Shown here piece by piece: positions 14,916-22,914 of a stretch of DNA of 25,649 nt. How positions within the stretch are numbered: the first letter of the stretch is position 1; every line of letters begins with the position of its first letter. The translations under genes were made by a program, and so were the position numbers. Below the pieces are notes generated by a model, which was not told the DNA's origin, did not search any database, and saw nothing but the letters and a program-made list of their open reading frames with translations. Source of the DNA: Reyranella sp. (GTDB lineage: Bacteria > Pseudomonadota > Alphaproteobacteria > Reyranellales > Reyranellaceae); the NCBI GenBank assembly GCA_004296815.1, contig SCVT01000655.1:1-25649 (forward strand), given 5' to 3'.

Positions 14916-16448
14916 ATGGTGTCCAAGGACAATCCGCGAATTGCCGTCCTCGGCTTCGCGATCGAGTGCAATCGCTTCTCGCCGGTCACCACCGCGGAAG
15001 ATTTCGAGCAGGACGTCGACATCCGCGGCAACCGCATCGTGAGCGAGGCCCGCTCGGGCAAGTCGATCACCATGCCCGACCTGCCGGGCTTCTTCACCGA
15101 GATGGATCGCACCGGCGACTGGACGCCTGTACCGCTGCGGGTCTCGCTCGCCCAACCTGGCGGACCGGTCGCGGAAAAGTTCTTCAAGGACTATCTTGCC
15201 GAGATCGAGGCGGGCCTGAAGTCGGTGCTGCCGGTCGACGCGGTGTTCGTGTCGTGCCATGGCGCAGCGCTCGCCGAGGGCACCGACGATCCCGACGGCG
15301 ACCTGTTCGAGCTGCTGCGCCGCATCGCCGGTCCGGATGTGCCGATCGTGTCGGTGTTCGACCTGCACGCCAACGTCTCGCGCCGCATGATCGACAATCT
15401 GAGCGTCTTCGTCGGCTATCTCGAAAACCCGCACACCGACATCTACGAGCGCGGCGTGGAGGCCGCCAAGCACATGCGGGAGCTGCTCACCGGAACGAAG
15501 ACGGCGATCGAGATGGTCAAGATCCCGCTGGTGCCACCGCAAATCGCCCTGCTGACGGCCAAGGGCCCTTACGCCGACCTGATCAAGTACGGCCAGACCA
15601 AGGTCGGCGGCGACATCCTGAACGTCTCGGTGATGGCAGGCTTCGCTTACAGCGACAGCCCGAAGAACGGCCTGACCGCGGTCGTCACCGCGCGCAACGG
15701 CAACGCTAAGGCCGCGGCCGATCTCTCGCTCGACATCGCCAAGCGGGCCTGGGGCATGAAGGAGCGCTTCAAGCGCGCGATGATGTCGCTCGCCGACGCC
15801 GTCCAGCTCGCCGTGTCGGTTGGACGCGACCGACGACGCAAGCCGATCATCCTGGCCGACGTGGCGGATAATCCCGGTGGCGGCGGGCGCGGCAACACCA
15901 CCTACCTCCTGCGGGCGCTGAAGAGCGCCAGGGCGCAGGGCGTGATCTTCGGCGTGTTCAACGACGCGGCGCTGGCCGCCCAGGCGCACGGGCTGGGTGA
16001 AGGCGCGATCTTCAACGCCTCGTTCAATACGAAGGAACACCAGGAATTCTCCCTGCCCTTCGACTGCGAGGCCAAGGTCGTGAAGCTGTCGGACGGCCAG
16101 TATGTCGGCCGGCGAGGCGTGCTGAAGAATGTGTCTTCCGACATGGGCCCGTCCGCGCTGCTCGACCTCGGTGGCATCCAGGTCGTGGTCATCTCCAACC
16201 GCTGCCAGTGCATGGACCCGCGTCAGTTCGAGATGTTCGGACTCGACATCGCCCAGGCGCGCGTCGTCGTGGTGAAGAGCCGCGGCCATTTCCGCGGCGG
16301 CTTCGACGAGTTCTTCAAGCCCGAGCAGATCTACGAAGTCGACTGCCCCGGCCTGACCTCGCCGGTGCTGGCGAACTTCACCTGGACCAAGCTGCCGCGG
16401 CCGGTCTATCCGCTCGACGAGGAGACGAGCTGGACGCCGCCCGCGTAA
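14916..16448 (+). CDS. M81 family metallopeptidase (MlrC-like)
   Basis: This 510-residue protein belongs to the M81/MlrC family, named after the enzyme that finishes breakdown of linearised microcystin; most relatives have unknown substrates. Likely metal ligands are H115 in SCHGAAL, D149 and H151 in DLHANVS, and H173 in NPHTD; the N-terminal ECNRFSP (17-23) and C-terminal SRGHFRGGFDEFF are also typical. No signal peptide is present. AGGAGG lies only 2 bases before ATG 14916 but 5 bases before an in-frame GTG at 14919, so the true start may be that GTG (509 residues). It is the last gene of the 10819-16448 block and converges on the pirin gene with a 6-base gap. It may cleave an amide bond in the pathway substrate. 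Confidence 0.88.
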   Translation: MVSKDNPRIAVLGFAIECNRFSPVTTAEDFEQDVDIRGNRIVSEARSGKSITMPDLPGFFTEMDRTGDWTPVPLRVSLAQPGGPVAEKFFKDYLAEIEAGLKSVLPVDAVFVSCHGAALAEGTDDPDGDLFELLRRIAGPDVPIVSVFDLHANVSRRMIDNLSVFVGYLENPHTDIYERGVEAAKHMRELLTGTKTAIEMVKIPLVPPQIALLTAKGPYADLIKYGQTKVGGDILNVSVMAGFAYSDSPKNGLTAVVTARNGNAKAAADLSLDIAKRAWGMKERFKRAMMSLADAVQLAVSVGRDRRRKPIILADVADNPGGGGRGNTTYLLRALKSARAQGVIFGVFNDAALAAQAHGLGEGAIFNASFNTKEHQEFSLPFDCEAKVVKLSDGQYVGRRGVLKNVSSDMGPSALLDLGGIQVVVISNRCQCMDPRQFEMFGLDIAQARVVVVKSRGHFRGGFDEFFKPEQIYEVDCPGLTSPVLANFTWTKLPRPVYPLDEETSWTPPA

Positions 16449-16454
16449 CGACGA

Positions 16455-17333
16455 TCACCGATCCGGCAACGGGATGAACTCGTTGTCGCCCGGCACCTTC
16501 GGGAAACGCTGATCGCGCCAGTCGGCCTTCGCCTTCTCGATGCGTTCCTTGCTCGACGACACGAAGTTCCACCAGATGTGACGCGGCCCGTCCATCGTGG
16601 CGCCGCCCAGCAGCATCGCCTTGGCACCTGCAGTTCCGGCGACGGCCTCGACTGCCTGTCCCGGGGCGAGCACGGCGAGATCGCCGACGCCCAGCGTGCG
16701 CTCGCCTACTGTCAGTGAGCCGTCGGCTAGGTAGATCGCTCGCTCCGCATGCTCGGGCGACACGACGAGCCTGCCGCCTGCGGCTGCTTCGACACCGACA
16801 TAGAAGATGGGCGAGAAGTGCGTGGTGGGCGCCGTGCGCCCCGCATAGGTGCCGACGATCAGACGCTGCGCCACGCCCCCCTCGGACCATGCCGGCAACT
16901 TGGCCGCTTCGACATGCTCGAAGGCCGGGTCCGTCTCCTCGTGCGTCATGGGGAGAGCGACCCACGTCTGGACGCCATGCATACGGAAGCCGGTGGCGCG
17001 CATCTCGGGCTCGGTGCGCTCGCTGTGGACGATGCCGCGGCCGGCGGTCATCCAGTTGACGTCGCCGGGCTTGATCGGCTGGGCGAAGCCCAGGCTGTCG
17101 CGATGGAAGATGCCGCCGTCGAACAGGTAGGTGACGGTCGCCAGACCGATATGGGGATGCGGCCGCACTTCCATGCCGCCGCCCGGCGGCACGTCCATCG
17201 GTCCGAAATGATCGAGGAAGATGAAGGGGCCGACCATGCGCCGCTTGACGCTGGGCAGCACACGCCGCACCGCGAAGCCGCCGCCCAGATCGTGCGCCCT
17301 GCCCTGGATCAGTAGCTCGATCGCGTCGGCCAT
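16455..17333 (-). CDS. Pirin family protein
   Basis: Pirins are bicupin, usually iron-binding proteins; some bacterial ones have quercetinase or redox-regulatory activity. In the 292-residue product the four canonical metal ligands are present: H59 and H61 (RPHPHIG), H103 and E105 (VHSE). The C-terminal cupin is intact to PGDNEFIPLPDR. The ATG at 17333 is chosen because GAGGAG lies 6 bases upstream; an in-frame upstream TTG would put the start inside the palindrome at 17348-17366. The gene diverges from the acyl-CoA synthetase gene with that palindrome between them, so it is probably under the same MarR control. Its substrate is unknown. Confidence 0.9.
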   Translation of the reverse strand: MADAIELLIQGRAHDLGGGFAVRRVLPSVKRRMVGPFIFLDHFGPMDVPPGGGMEVRPHPHIGLATVTYLFDGGIFHRDSLGFAQPIKPGDVNWMTAGRGIVHSERTEPEMRATGFRMHGVQTWVALPMTHEETDPAFEHVEAAKLPAWSEGGVAQRLIVGTYAGRTAPTTHFSPIFYVGVEAAAGGRLVVSPEHAERAIYLADGSLTVGERTLGVGDLAVLAPGQAVEAVAGTAGAKAMLLGGATMDGPRHIWWNFVSSSKERIEKAKADWRDQRFPKVPGDNEFIPLPDR

Positions 17334-17347
17334 CTTGTTCTCCTCGA

Positions 17348-17366
17348 ATGTTTGTGCTGCAAACAA
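17348..17366. promoter_or_regulatory. Second probable MarR operator (TGTTTG-N5-CAAACA)
   Basis: A perfect 6-base inverted repeat, TGTTTG (17349-17354) and CAAACA (17360-17365), spaced by TGCTG, lies between the divergent pirin and acyl-CoA synthetase genes. The arms and the 5-base spacer length match the site at 10783-10801 next to the MarR gene, while the spacer sequences differ, as expected for a protein-binding site. It ends 7 bases before the synthetase ATG. Confidence 0.65.
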
Positions 17367-17372
17367 ATCTTC

Positions 17373-18821
17373 ATGGCAACCCGTCGCGACCTCTCACCCT
17401 TCTTCGCCCCCGACAGCATTGCCATCGTCGGCGCCGGCGAGCGCGCCACCTCGTCGGGCGGAGCGGTCATGCAGATGCTGCGCCAGGCGGGTTATGGCGG
17501 AAGGGTCGTTCCGGTCAATCCCAAGGGCGGCACCATCTTCGGTTACGAGTCGGTGACCTCGATCGGCGCCATGGACCAGCCGGTCGACCTCGCCGTCATC
17601 GTCATCCGGCCCGACGCCATTCTCGAGGCGGTCGGCGAAGCGGCCGATCGCGGCATCCGCAACCTGCTGATCCTGCCCGGCGGCTTCGCGGAAGCCGGCC
17701 CCTCGGGCGTGGCGCGGAACGATGCGCTGCTGAAGATCGCCGCCGAGCGGAACCTCACCATCGCCGGGCCGAACTGCGCCGGCCTCATCCACCTCGACCC
17801 GGCCAAGCGTTTCGCCGCGACCTTCCTGCGCGACCTGCCGCCGGGCAGCAGGGCCGGCAACGGCCTCGCCTTCGTCTCGCAGTCCGGCGCGCTGGCCGAG
17901 GAGTTCATCGACAAGGCCAACGCCCGCAACCTGCCGCTGATGTCGGTGGTCTCGGTCGGCAACGCCATCCATCTCGGTGTCGAGGACTATCTCGACTGGC
18001 TGGGCGATCGGCCGGAAATCGGCGCGGCCCTTCTCTACGTCGAGTCGATCGAGGACCACGAACGCTTTCGCGAGGTCGCGCGCCGGGTCTCGGCGAAGAA
18101 GCCCGTCATCGCCCTGTTCGGCGGTCGCACCGAGATCGGCGGCAGAGCGGCGGCTGCCCATACCGGCGCCGTCGCCAACACCGACGCGGCCATCGACGCC
18201 TTCTGCACCTCCTGCGGCATCGTCCGCGTGGAGAGCCTGCGCAGGCTACTGCTGGCGGCGAAGGCTTTCGGTCGGTTCCCCCAAGGTCTCGGGCGGCGGG
18301 CCCTGATCCTCTCCAACTCCGGCGGACCGGGCGTGCTCTGCGCCGACCGTGCCGTGCTGGAGGGCCTCGACCTCGCAGCGCTGCCGATCGCAATGGCCGA
18401 TGTCCTCCGCCAGCAGCTGCCCGCCGAGGCGTCCGTCGCCAATCCGATCGACCTGCTGGCGGATGCCCGGGAGGACCGGTTCGGCCTGACGTTCGAGGCG
18501 GCGATGGACCATGCTTCCCAGGCCTACGACATGGTCCTGATGATCCATGTCGTGCCGTTCATGGTCGACGCCGGGCCGGTCATCGAGCGGATGGCGGGCC
18601 TCGCGGCGGGTGCACGTCTGCCCGTGATGCACAGCATGATGGGGACGCTCCCCGGCAAGGCCGGTTGGTTCGCCACTATGGAACGGGCCGGCGTTCCGAT
18701 GTTCAACGATGTCGAGGAAATGGCCGAGGCGGCCGGCCTCCTGGCGCGCCACCGCGCCCTTCGCAGCGCAGCATCGGCTGCCTCTTTTCCTGTGACCTTT
18801 CGCGACCGGCGGGCAGGCTGA
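17373..18821 (+). CDS. ADP-forming acyl-CoA synthetase, alpha (CoA-binding/ligase) part only
   Basis: This 482-residue protein corresponds to the alpha half of NDP-forming acyl-CoA synthetases (acetyl-CoA synthetase, ADP-forming; CoA-binding plus succinyl-CoA-ligase-like domains). Visible are the N-terminal Rossmann CoA-binding domain (SIAIVGAG, 15-22; PVNPKGG, 47-53), GPNCAG (132-137), SQSGALAEEF (169-178), and the phosphohistidine loop AAAHTGA with H263. The ATP-grasp beta domain that usually follows (full proteins are about 700 residues) is absent; the frame ends after residue 482 and the next gene is unrelated. The partner must be encoded elsewhere, or this form has another role. The start is ATG 17373, because the upstream in-frame TTG lies inside the palindrome. 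No ribosome site is seen, so the message may be leaderless. Confidence 0.85.
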   Translation: MATRRDLSPFFAPDSIAIVGAGERATSSGGAVMQMLRQAGYGGRVVPVNPKGGTIFGYESVTSIGAMDQPVDLAVIVIRPDAILEAVGEAADRGIRNLLILPGGFAEAGPSGVARNDALLKIAAERNLTIAGPNCAGLIHLDPAKRFAATFLRDLPPGSRAGNGLAFVSQSGALAEEFIDKANARNLPLMSVVSVGNAIHLGVEDYLDWLGDRPEIGAALLYVESIEDHERFREVARRVSAKKPVIALFGGRTEIGGRAAAAHTGAVANTDAAIDAFCTSCGIVRVESLRRLLLAAKAFGRFPQGLGRRALILSNSGGPGVLCADRAVLEGLDLAALPIAMADVLRQQLPAEASVANPIDLLADAREDRFGLTFEAAMDHASQAYDMVLMIHVVPFMVDAGPVIERMAGLAAGARLPVMHSMMGTLPGKAGWFATMERAGVPMFNDVEEMAEAAGLLARHRALRSAASAASFPVTFRDRRAG

Positions 18822-18868
18822 CGGTGGAAAATCGTTCGTTCACAGCCAGTTAGCGACATTTCACGGGT

Positions 18869-18890
18869 GTTGCATTTTTGCAACTTTTTG
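18869..18890 (+). terminator. Possible weak terminator hairpin after the acyl-CoA synthetase gene
   Basis: GTTGCA (18869-18874), a TTTT loop and TGCAAC (18879-18884) form a 6-base hairpin followed directly by TTTTTG. The layout is that of an intrinsic terminator, but the stem is short and only half G+C. It could equally be a protein-binding palindrome upstream of the M23 gene. Confidence 0.35.
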
Positions 18891-18907
18891 TTGGACTTGT
18901 GGATATT
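18878..18907 (+). promoter_or_regulatory. Possible promoter for the M23 peptidase gene
   Basis: The 208-base gap before the peptidase gene has an AT-richer patch with TTGCAA (18878-18883) and GGATAT (18901-18906), spaced by 17 bases. It overlaps the hairpin above, and the resulting leader would be about 115 bases. Only hexamer resemblance supports it. Confidence 0.25.
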
Positions 18908-19029
18908 ACGTGGCCAGTATCGGCCGCAAGCGGGGCACGCGGGGGGCACCGGCCTGGGGAGGTCGGTGAATCGCTGGTTAGCCTCAACTGTAAGTTAGTA
19001 GCGTTCCAATGGAGAACGGGAGAGGCCGA

Positions 19030-20436
19030 ATGGCGTTCACGATGACGCGTCTCAAACGCGCCCAGCGATGGCGAACCGTCCGCAGCCTCATGGCAGCGAG
19101 CCTTGCACTCTCCACAATCCAGGTGTTTTGCGCCGCTGGGGCGATGGCCCAGGTGAAGGCGCCGGCCAAGAAGCAGCTCAATCCCCCTGCCAAGTCGGCG
19201 GCCCCCGCCGAGGACGTCCACCCCTTCTCGATTTCCGCCGACAGCTCGGTCGCCCAGCAGCTCATCAATCTCAAGGTCGATCCGGCCGACGCACAGGCTG
19301 CCGCCGATTCGGTCGGCAAGGCGCTCAGCCAGCCCGAGGTCAAGGCCGCCAATTCCGGCCGCGCCGTCCTCGAGAGCCAAGGTGCCGGCAAGCCCAAGCG
19401 TCTCGTTGCCCTTCAGCTCTATTCCGCCAAGTCGCTCGCCGTCGAGCTCGCGCGCGGCGCGGATGGATCGTTCGGCTACAAGCTCGCGCCGGGCGCGACG
19501 GAAGACGATGACCAGCGGGTCTCGACCCTCCCCGGCACAGCCTCGGCAACCGGTCCGGGCGCCCGTTCGCTGGTTGCCGACTCAGTGAAGACGGTCAAGG
19601 CGAGCGGCACCACCCTCGTCAGCGCTCTTGCGCCGAGCGGCGCCAGCCCGTCGGCGCTCAAGGAACTGACCGAGGCCCTGGCGGGCTTCGCGCCGGCCGG
19701 CACCAAGGTCGATGTCGTCCAGGGCCGCACCGTCGACGGAACGCCCCGCGTGCTCGTGGCGAGCCTCGGCGATGGCACCGCAAAGCAGTCCTTCTGGTGG
19801 TTCGCCCCGTCCAACCAGCCGGAGGGCTGGTTCGACGAGCAGGGCCGTCGCCTCGGCGGCACGGCGCTCACCGACCCGCGGCCGGGCGCCCGCATGTCCT
19901 CGCCGTTCGGCATCCGCCGCTACTACGGCCGCAAGAGCGGCGGCGGCTTCCACAACGGCATCGATTTCGAAGGCAAGACGGGCGAGCCGATCTATGCGGC
20001 CGCCGACGGGGTCATCAACCACCAGGGCTGGTACTTCAACTACGGCCGCACGGTGAAGGTCAGCCACGCCGACAACTTCGAGTCGCTCTATGCCCACATG
20101 TCGCGCTTCGCCGAAGGCATGGGTCCCGGCACGCGCGTCCGCAAGGGCGACCTGATCGGCTATGTCGGCTCGACCGGCCGTTCGACCGGCCCGCATCTGC
20201 ACTTCTCCGTGATCGTGAACGGCCAGTTCGTCGATCCGCAGCCCTATATCTCCGGCAAGGGCGGCAATGCTGTTCTGGTCGGCGAGACCCTCGTCTCGTA
20301 TCGGGCGTGGCAGCAGGAGATCAAGCAGGCGTCCGAGAAGGGCAAGAGCCGTGGCTGGGGCTTTTTCGGGTCGGGGCAGAGCTCCGAGCCCTGGACGAGC
20401 AACCCGTTCTCGCCGCGCGAGGCCGACCGCCTCTAA
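19030..20436 (+). CDS. Secreted M23 family metallopeptidase (LytM-type peptidoglycan endopeptidase)
   Basis: This 468-residue protein has a signal peptide (basic RLKRAQRWRTVR, hydrophobic core about 20-35, likely cleavage after AMA, 38-40) and so acts in the periplasm. Residues about 50-280 form a family-specific region rich in Ala and Ser, with no motif I recognise. The C-terminal M23 domain (about 285-415) has the zinc ligands H308 and D312 (HNGID) and H391, and the catalytic H356 (YAHM) and H389 (HLH), so it should be an active endopeptidase on peptidoglycan cross-links. I chose ATG 19030, with GGGAGAGG just upstream, over an in-frame ATG at 19009 that lacks a site. It stands alone between hairpins and is probably its own transcription unit. 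Confidence 0.9.
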   Translation: MAFTMTRLKRAQRWRTVRSLMAASLALSTIQVFCAAGAMAQVKAPAKKQLNPPAKSAAPAEDVHPFSISADSSVAQQLINLKVDPADAQAAADSVGKALSQPEVKAANSGRAVLESQGAGKPKRLVALQLYSAKSLAVELARGADGSFGYKLAPGATEDDDQRVSTLPGTASATGPGARSLVADSVKTVKASGTTLVSALAPSGASPSALKELTEALAGFAPAGTKVDVVQGRTVDGTPRVLVASLGDGTAKQSFWWFAPSNQPEGWFDEQGRRLGGTALTDPRPGARMSSPFGIRRYYGRKSGGGFHNGIDFEGKTGEPIYAAADGVINHQGWYFNYGRTVKVSHADNFESLYAHMSRFAEGMGPGTRVRKGDLIGYVGSTGRSTGPHLHFSVIVNGQFVDPQPYISGKGGNAVLVGETLVSYRAWQQEIKQASEKGKSRGWGFFGSGQSSEPWTSNPFSPREADRL

Positions 20437-20448
20437 TCCGCCACAGTC

Positions 20449-20475
20449 GGGCGCGCGCAGCCGTTGCGCGCGTCC
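20449..20475 (+). terminator. Stem-loop after the M23 peptidase gene
   Basis: A 10-base G+C-rich stem, GGGCGCGCGC (20449-20458) with GCGCGCGTCC (20466-20475, one G-U pair), closes a 7-base loop 12 bases after the stop. No T-run follows, so it may act with Rho or protect the 3' end rather than be a simple intrinsic terminator. Confidence 0.55.
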
Positions 20476-20561
20476 AATCGTTCGCCTAGGAATCGCGCCA
20501 TCAACCCGAACGGACGCACAAGGCGGCCGACGGGACAGAGGCAACCACGAGGGAAAGACAA

Positions 20562-21587
20562 ATGCTGAATAAAATCATGGCCGCCGGCGTCGTTGCCGTC
20601 GGACTGGTCGGTGCCGCCGGAACGGCGCAGGCCGGCAAGGATCTCGACGCCGTCAAGGCGCGCGGTCAGCTCATCTGCGGCGTCAGCACCGGTGTCGCGG
20701 GCTTTGCGTCGGCCGACAGCCAGGGCAAGTGGACCGGCATCGACGTCGACGTCTGCCGTGCCGTCTCGGCCGCCCTCTTCGGCGACTCCGAGAAAGTGAA
20801 GTATGTGCCGACCACGGCCCAGCAGCGTTTCACGGCGCTCCAGTCGGGCGAGGTCGATCTCCTGTCGCGCACCACGACCTACACGCTGACTCGCGATACC
20901 GCGCTCGGCTTCGACTTCACCGGCGTCAACTACTACGACGGCCAGGGCTTCATGGTGAACAAGAAGCTCGGCGTGAAGAGCGCCAAGGAGCTGAACGGCG
21001 CCACGGTCTGCGTCCAGCCGGGCACGACGACCGAGCTCAACCTCGCCGACTACTTCCGCGCCAACAAGATGACCTTCAAGCCGGTCGTCATCGAGAAGAT
21101 CGAGGAAGTGCGCGCCGCCTTCTTCGCCGGCCGTTGCGACGTGTTCACGACGGACGCCTCGGGCCTCTACGCGACGCGCGCCGCGAACGCGCCGAACCCG
21201 GATGACTACATCATCCTGCCCGAGATCATCTCGAAGGAGCCGTTGGGCCCCGTCGTCCGCCACGGCGACAACCAGTTCGCAGACATCGTGCGCTGGGCGC
21301 TCTACGCCATGATCGAGGCCGAGGAGTACGGCATCACCTCGAAGAACGTCGACGAAATGCTGAAGAGCGACAATCCCAGCATCAAGCGCATCCTCGGCGT
21401 CACGCCGGGCATGGGCAAGGCGCTCGGTGTCGACGAGAAGTGGGTCTACAACATCGTCAAGTCGGTCGGTAACTACGGCGAGAGTTTCGACCGCAACGTC
21501 GGCGCCGGCTCGCCGCTCAAGATCGCCCGCGGCCAGAACGAGCTGTGGACCAAGGGTGGCCTGCAATACGCACCGCCGATCCGCTGA
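20562..21587 (+). CDS. aapJ: General L-amino acid ABC transporter, substrate-binding protein
   Basis: This periplasmic binding protein of the Aap/Bzt broad-range amino-acid importer has 341 residues, the size of AapJ. The signal peptide runs to AQA (about 22-24). Matching features are RGQLICGVSTGVAGF near residue 34, GIDVDVCRAVSAALFGD, the RTTTYTLTRD segment, VQPGTTTELNLADYF, and the Aap-typical C-terminal NYGESFDRNVG. The cysteine pair in LICGV and VDVCR is also common in this family. GAGGGAAAG precedes the ATG. It heads aapJQMP; a nested stem-loop just downstream probably lets this gene be expressed above the permeases. Confidence 0.93.
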   Translation: MLNKIMAAGVVAVGLVGAAGTAQAGKDLDAVKARGQLICGVSTGVAGFASADSQGKWTGIDVDVCRAVSAALFGDSEKVKYVPTTAQQRFTALQSGEVDLLSRTTTYTLTRDTALGFDFTGVNYYDGQGFMVNKKLGVKSAKELNGATVCVQPGTTTELNLADYFRANKMTFKPVVIEKIEEVRAAFFAGRCDVFTTDASGLYATRAANAPNPDDYIILPEIISKEPLGPVVRHGDNQFADIVRWALYAMIEAEEYGITSKNVDEMLKSDNPSIKRILGVTPGMGKALGVDEKWVYNIVKSVGNYGESFDRNVGAGSPLKIARGQNELWTKGGLQYAPPIR

Positions 21588-21612
21588 GACGGTCGGTGTG
21601 AGACTGAACGGT

Positions 21613-21668
21613 CCTGATTTGCCCCGTTGCAAGGGAATAATTCCCCCTTACACTGAGGGCGAATCAGG
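21613..21668 (+). promoter_or_regulatory. Nested stem-loop between aapJ and aapQ
   Basis: CCTGATTTGCCC (21613-21624) can pair over 12 positions (one U-G) with GGGCGAATCAGG (21657-21668). Inside its 32-base loop, GGGAA (21633-21637) pairs with TTCCC (21641-21645) around TAA. Such structures after binding-protein genes commonly stabilise the upstream message or partly end transcription; which applies here is not visible. Confidence 0.6.
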
Positions 21669-21721
21669 CCGGACCAGCCGAACGAAGCGGGCCAGCCGAG
21701 ATTAGTCAGGGGGAAGAGCGT

Positions 21722-22912
21722 ATGGCAGTCGAGGCAATCGGCTCCTCGCAGCGCGTTAAAGTGGCGCCTTGGAACGATCCGGTCATTCGCGGCTGGGTCT
21801 TCCAGATCGTGGTCGTCGGTCTCGTCGGGTTGCTGGCCTGGTATCTCGTCAGCAACACGATGGAGAACCTGCAGCGGCAGAAGATCGCCAGCGGCTTCGA
21901 CTATCTCGGCCGCGAGGCCGGGTTCGAAATCGGCGACACGATGATCGAGTACTCGCCGGCCAGCACCTATGCCCGCGCGATCTGGGTCGGCATCCTCAAC
22001 ACGCTGCGCGTCGCCGTCCTCGGCATCCTGCTCAGCACGATCCTCGGCACCGTGATCGGCGTCGGTCGGCTGTCGCCCAACTGGCTCCTCAGCCGCATCT
22101 GCGAATGGTACGTCGAGGCCTTCCGCAACGTGCCGCTGCTGCTCTGGCTGTTCCTGTTCTACAAGCTGATCAGCGAGGCCTTTCCCGGCCCGCGCCAGGC
22201 GATCGGCGCCTTCTGGAACACCGTGTTCCTCAGCAACCGCGGACTCTATTTCCCGGTCCCCATGGAGGACCCGATCCACAAGTGGATGGGCTTGGGGCTC
22301 CTGGTCGGCCTCGCCGCCGCCGTCGCATTGCATCGCTGGGCGAAGCGGCGCCAGGAGGCGACCGGCCAGCCCTTCCCGTCGATCCTGGCCGGCATCGGCA
22401 TGACCCTGGGCGTGCCTTTCGTCGTCTGGCTGGCCGGCGGCGCACCGCATCACATGAGCTGGCCCGAGCTCAAGGGCTTCAACTTCGTGGGCGGCACCGT
22501 CATCCAGCCTGAGTTCACGGCTCTGCTGATCGGCCTGGTGCTCTACACCTCCGCCTTCGTCGCCGAGATCGTGCGCTCCGGCATCCTGGCGCTGCACAAG
22601 GGACAGAGCGAGGCGGCGGCGGCCCTCGGCCTGTCGCGCGGCCAGTCGATGCGGCTCGTGCTGCTGCCGCAGGCGCTGCGCGTCATCGTGCCGCCGATGA
22701 CCAGCCAGTATCTCAACATCACCAAGAACAGCTCGCTCGCCATCGCGATCGGCTATCCCGACCTGGTTGCCTCGATCAACGTCACGATCAATCAGACCGG
22801 CCAGGCGATCGAGAACATCCTGATCATCATGGCCGCCTACCTGTCGGTCAGCCTGTCGATCTCGGCGTTCATGAACTGGTACAACAAACGCATCGCCCTG
22901 AGGGAGCGCTGA
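21722..22912 (+). CDS. aapQ: General L-amino acid ABC transporter permease
   Basis: This inner-membrane subunit of the Aap importer has 396 residues, the large size typical of AapQ compared with about 230 for simple amino-acid permeases. A first helix lies at about 22-43, followed by a periplasmic loop with FDYLGREAGFEIGDT, characteristic of the family. The membrane core has VEAFRNVPLLLWLFLFYK and the docking loop EAAAALGLSRGQSMRLVLLP, ending with TKNSSLAIAIGYPDLV. A strong GGGGGAAGAG precedes the ATG. It follows the stem-loop and is 2 bases from aapM. Confidence 0.93.
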   Translation: MAVEAIGSSQRVKVAPWNDPVIRGWVFQIVVVGLVGLLAWYLVSNTMENLQRQKIASGFDYLGREAGFEIGDTMIEYSPASTYARAIWVGILNTLRVAVLGILLSTILGTVIGVGRLSPNWLLSRICEWYVEAFRNVPLLLWLFLFYKLISEAFPGPRQAIGAFWNTVFLSNRGLYFPVPMEDPIHKWMGLGLLVGLAAAVALHRWAKRRQEATGQPFPSILAGIGMTLGVPFVVWLAGGAPHHMSWPELKGFNFVGGTVIQPEFTALLIGLVLYTSAFVAEIVRSGILALHKGQSEAAAALGLSRGQSMRLVLLPQALRVIVPPMTSQYLNITKNSSLAIAIGYPDLVASINVTINQTGQAIENILIIMAAYLSVSLSISAFMNWYNKRIALRER

Positions 22913-22914
22913 GC

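Noticed and set aside
14040..16289. A 749-residue open frame on the minus strand opposite the alpha/beta hydrolase and M81 genes.
   Set aside because: Its composition (many Arg, His, Asp, Gly, Val repeats, no recognisable motif) is that of an antisense shadow of GC-rich coding DNA, and the plus strand carries two complete, motif-rich genes.
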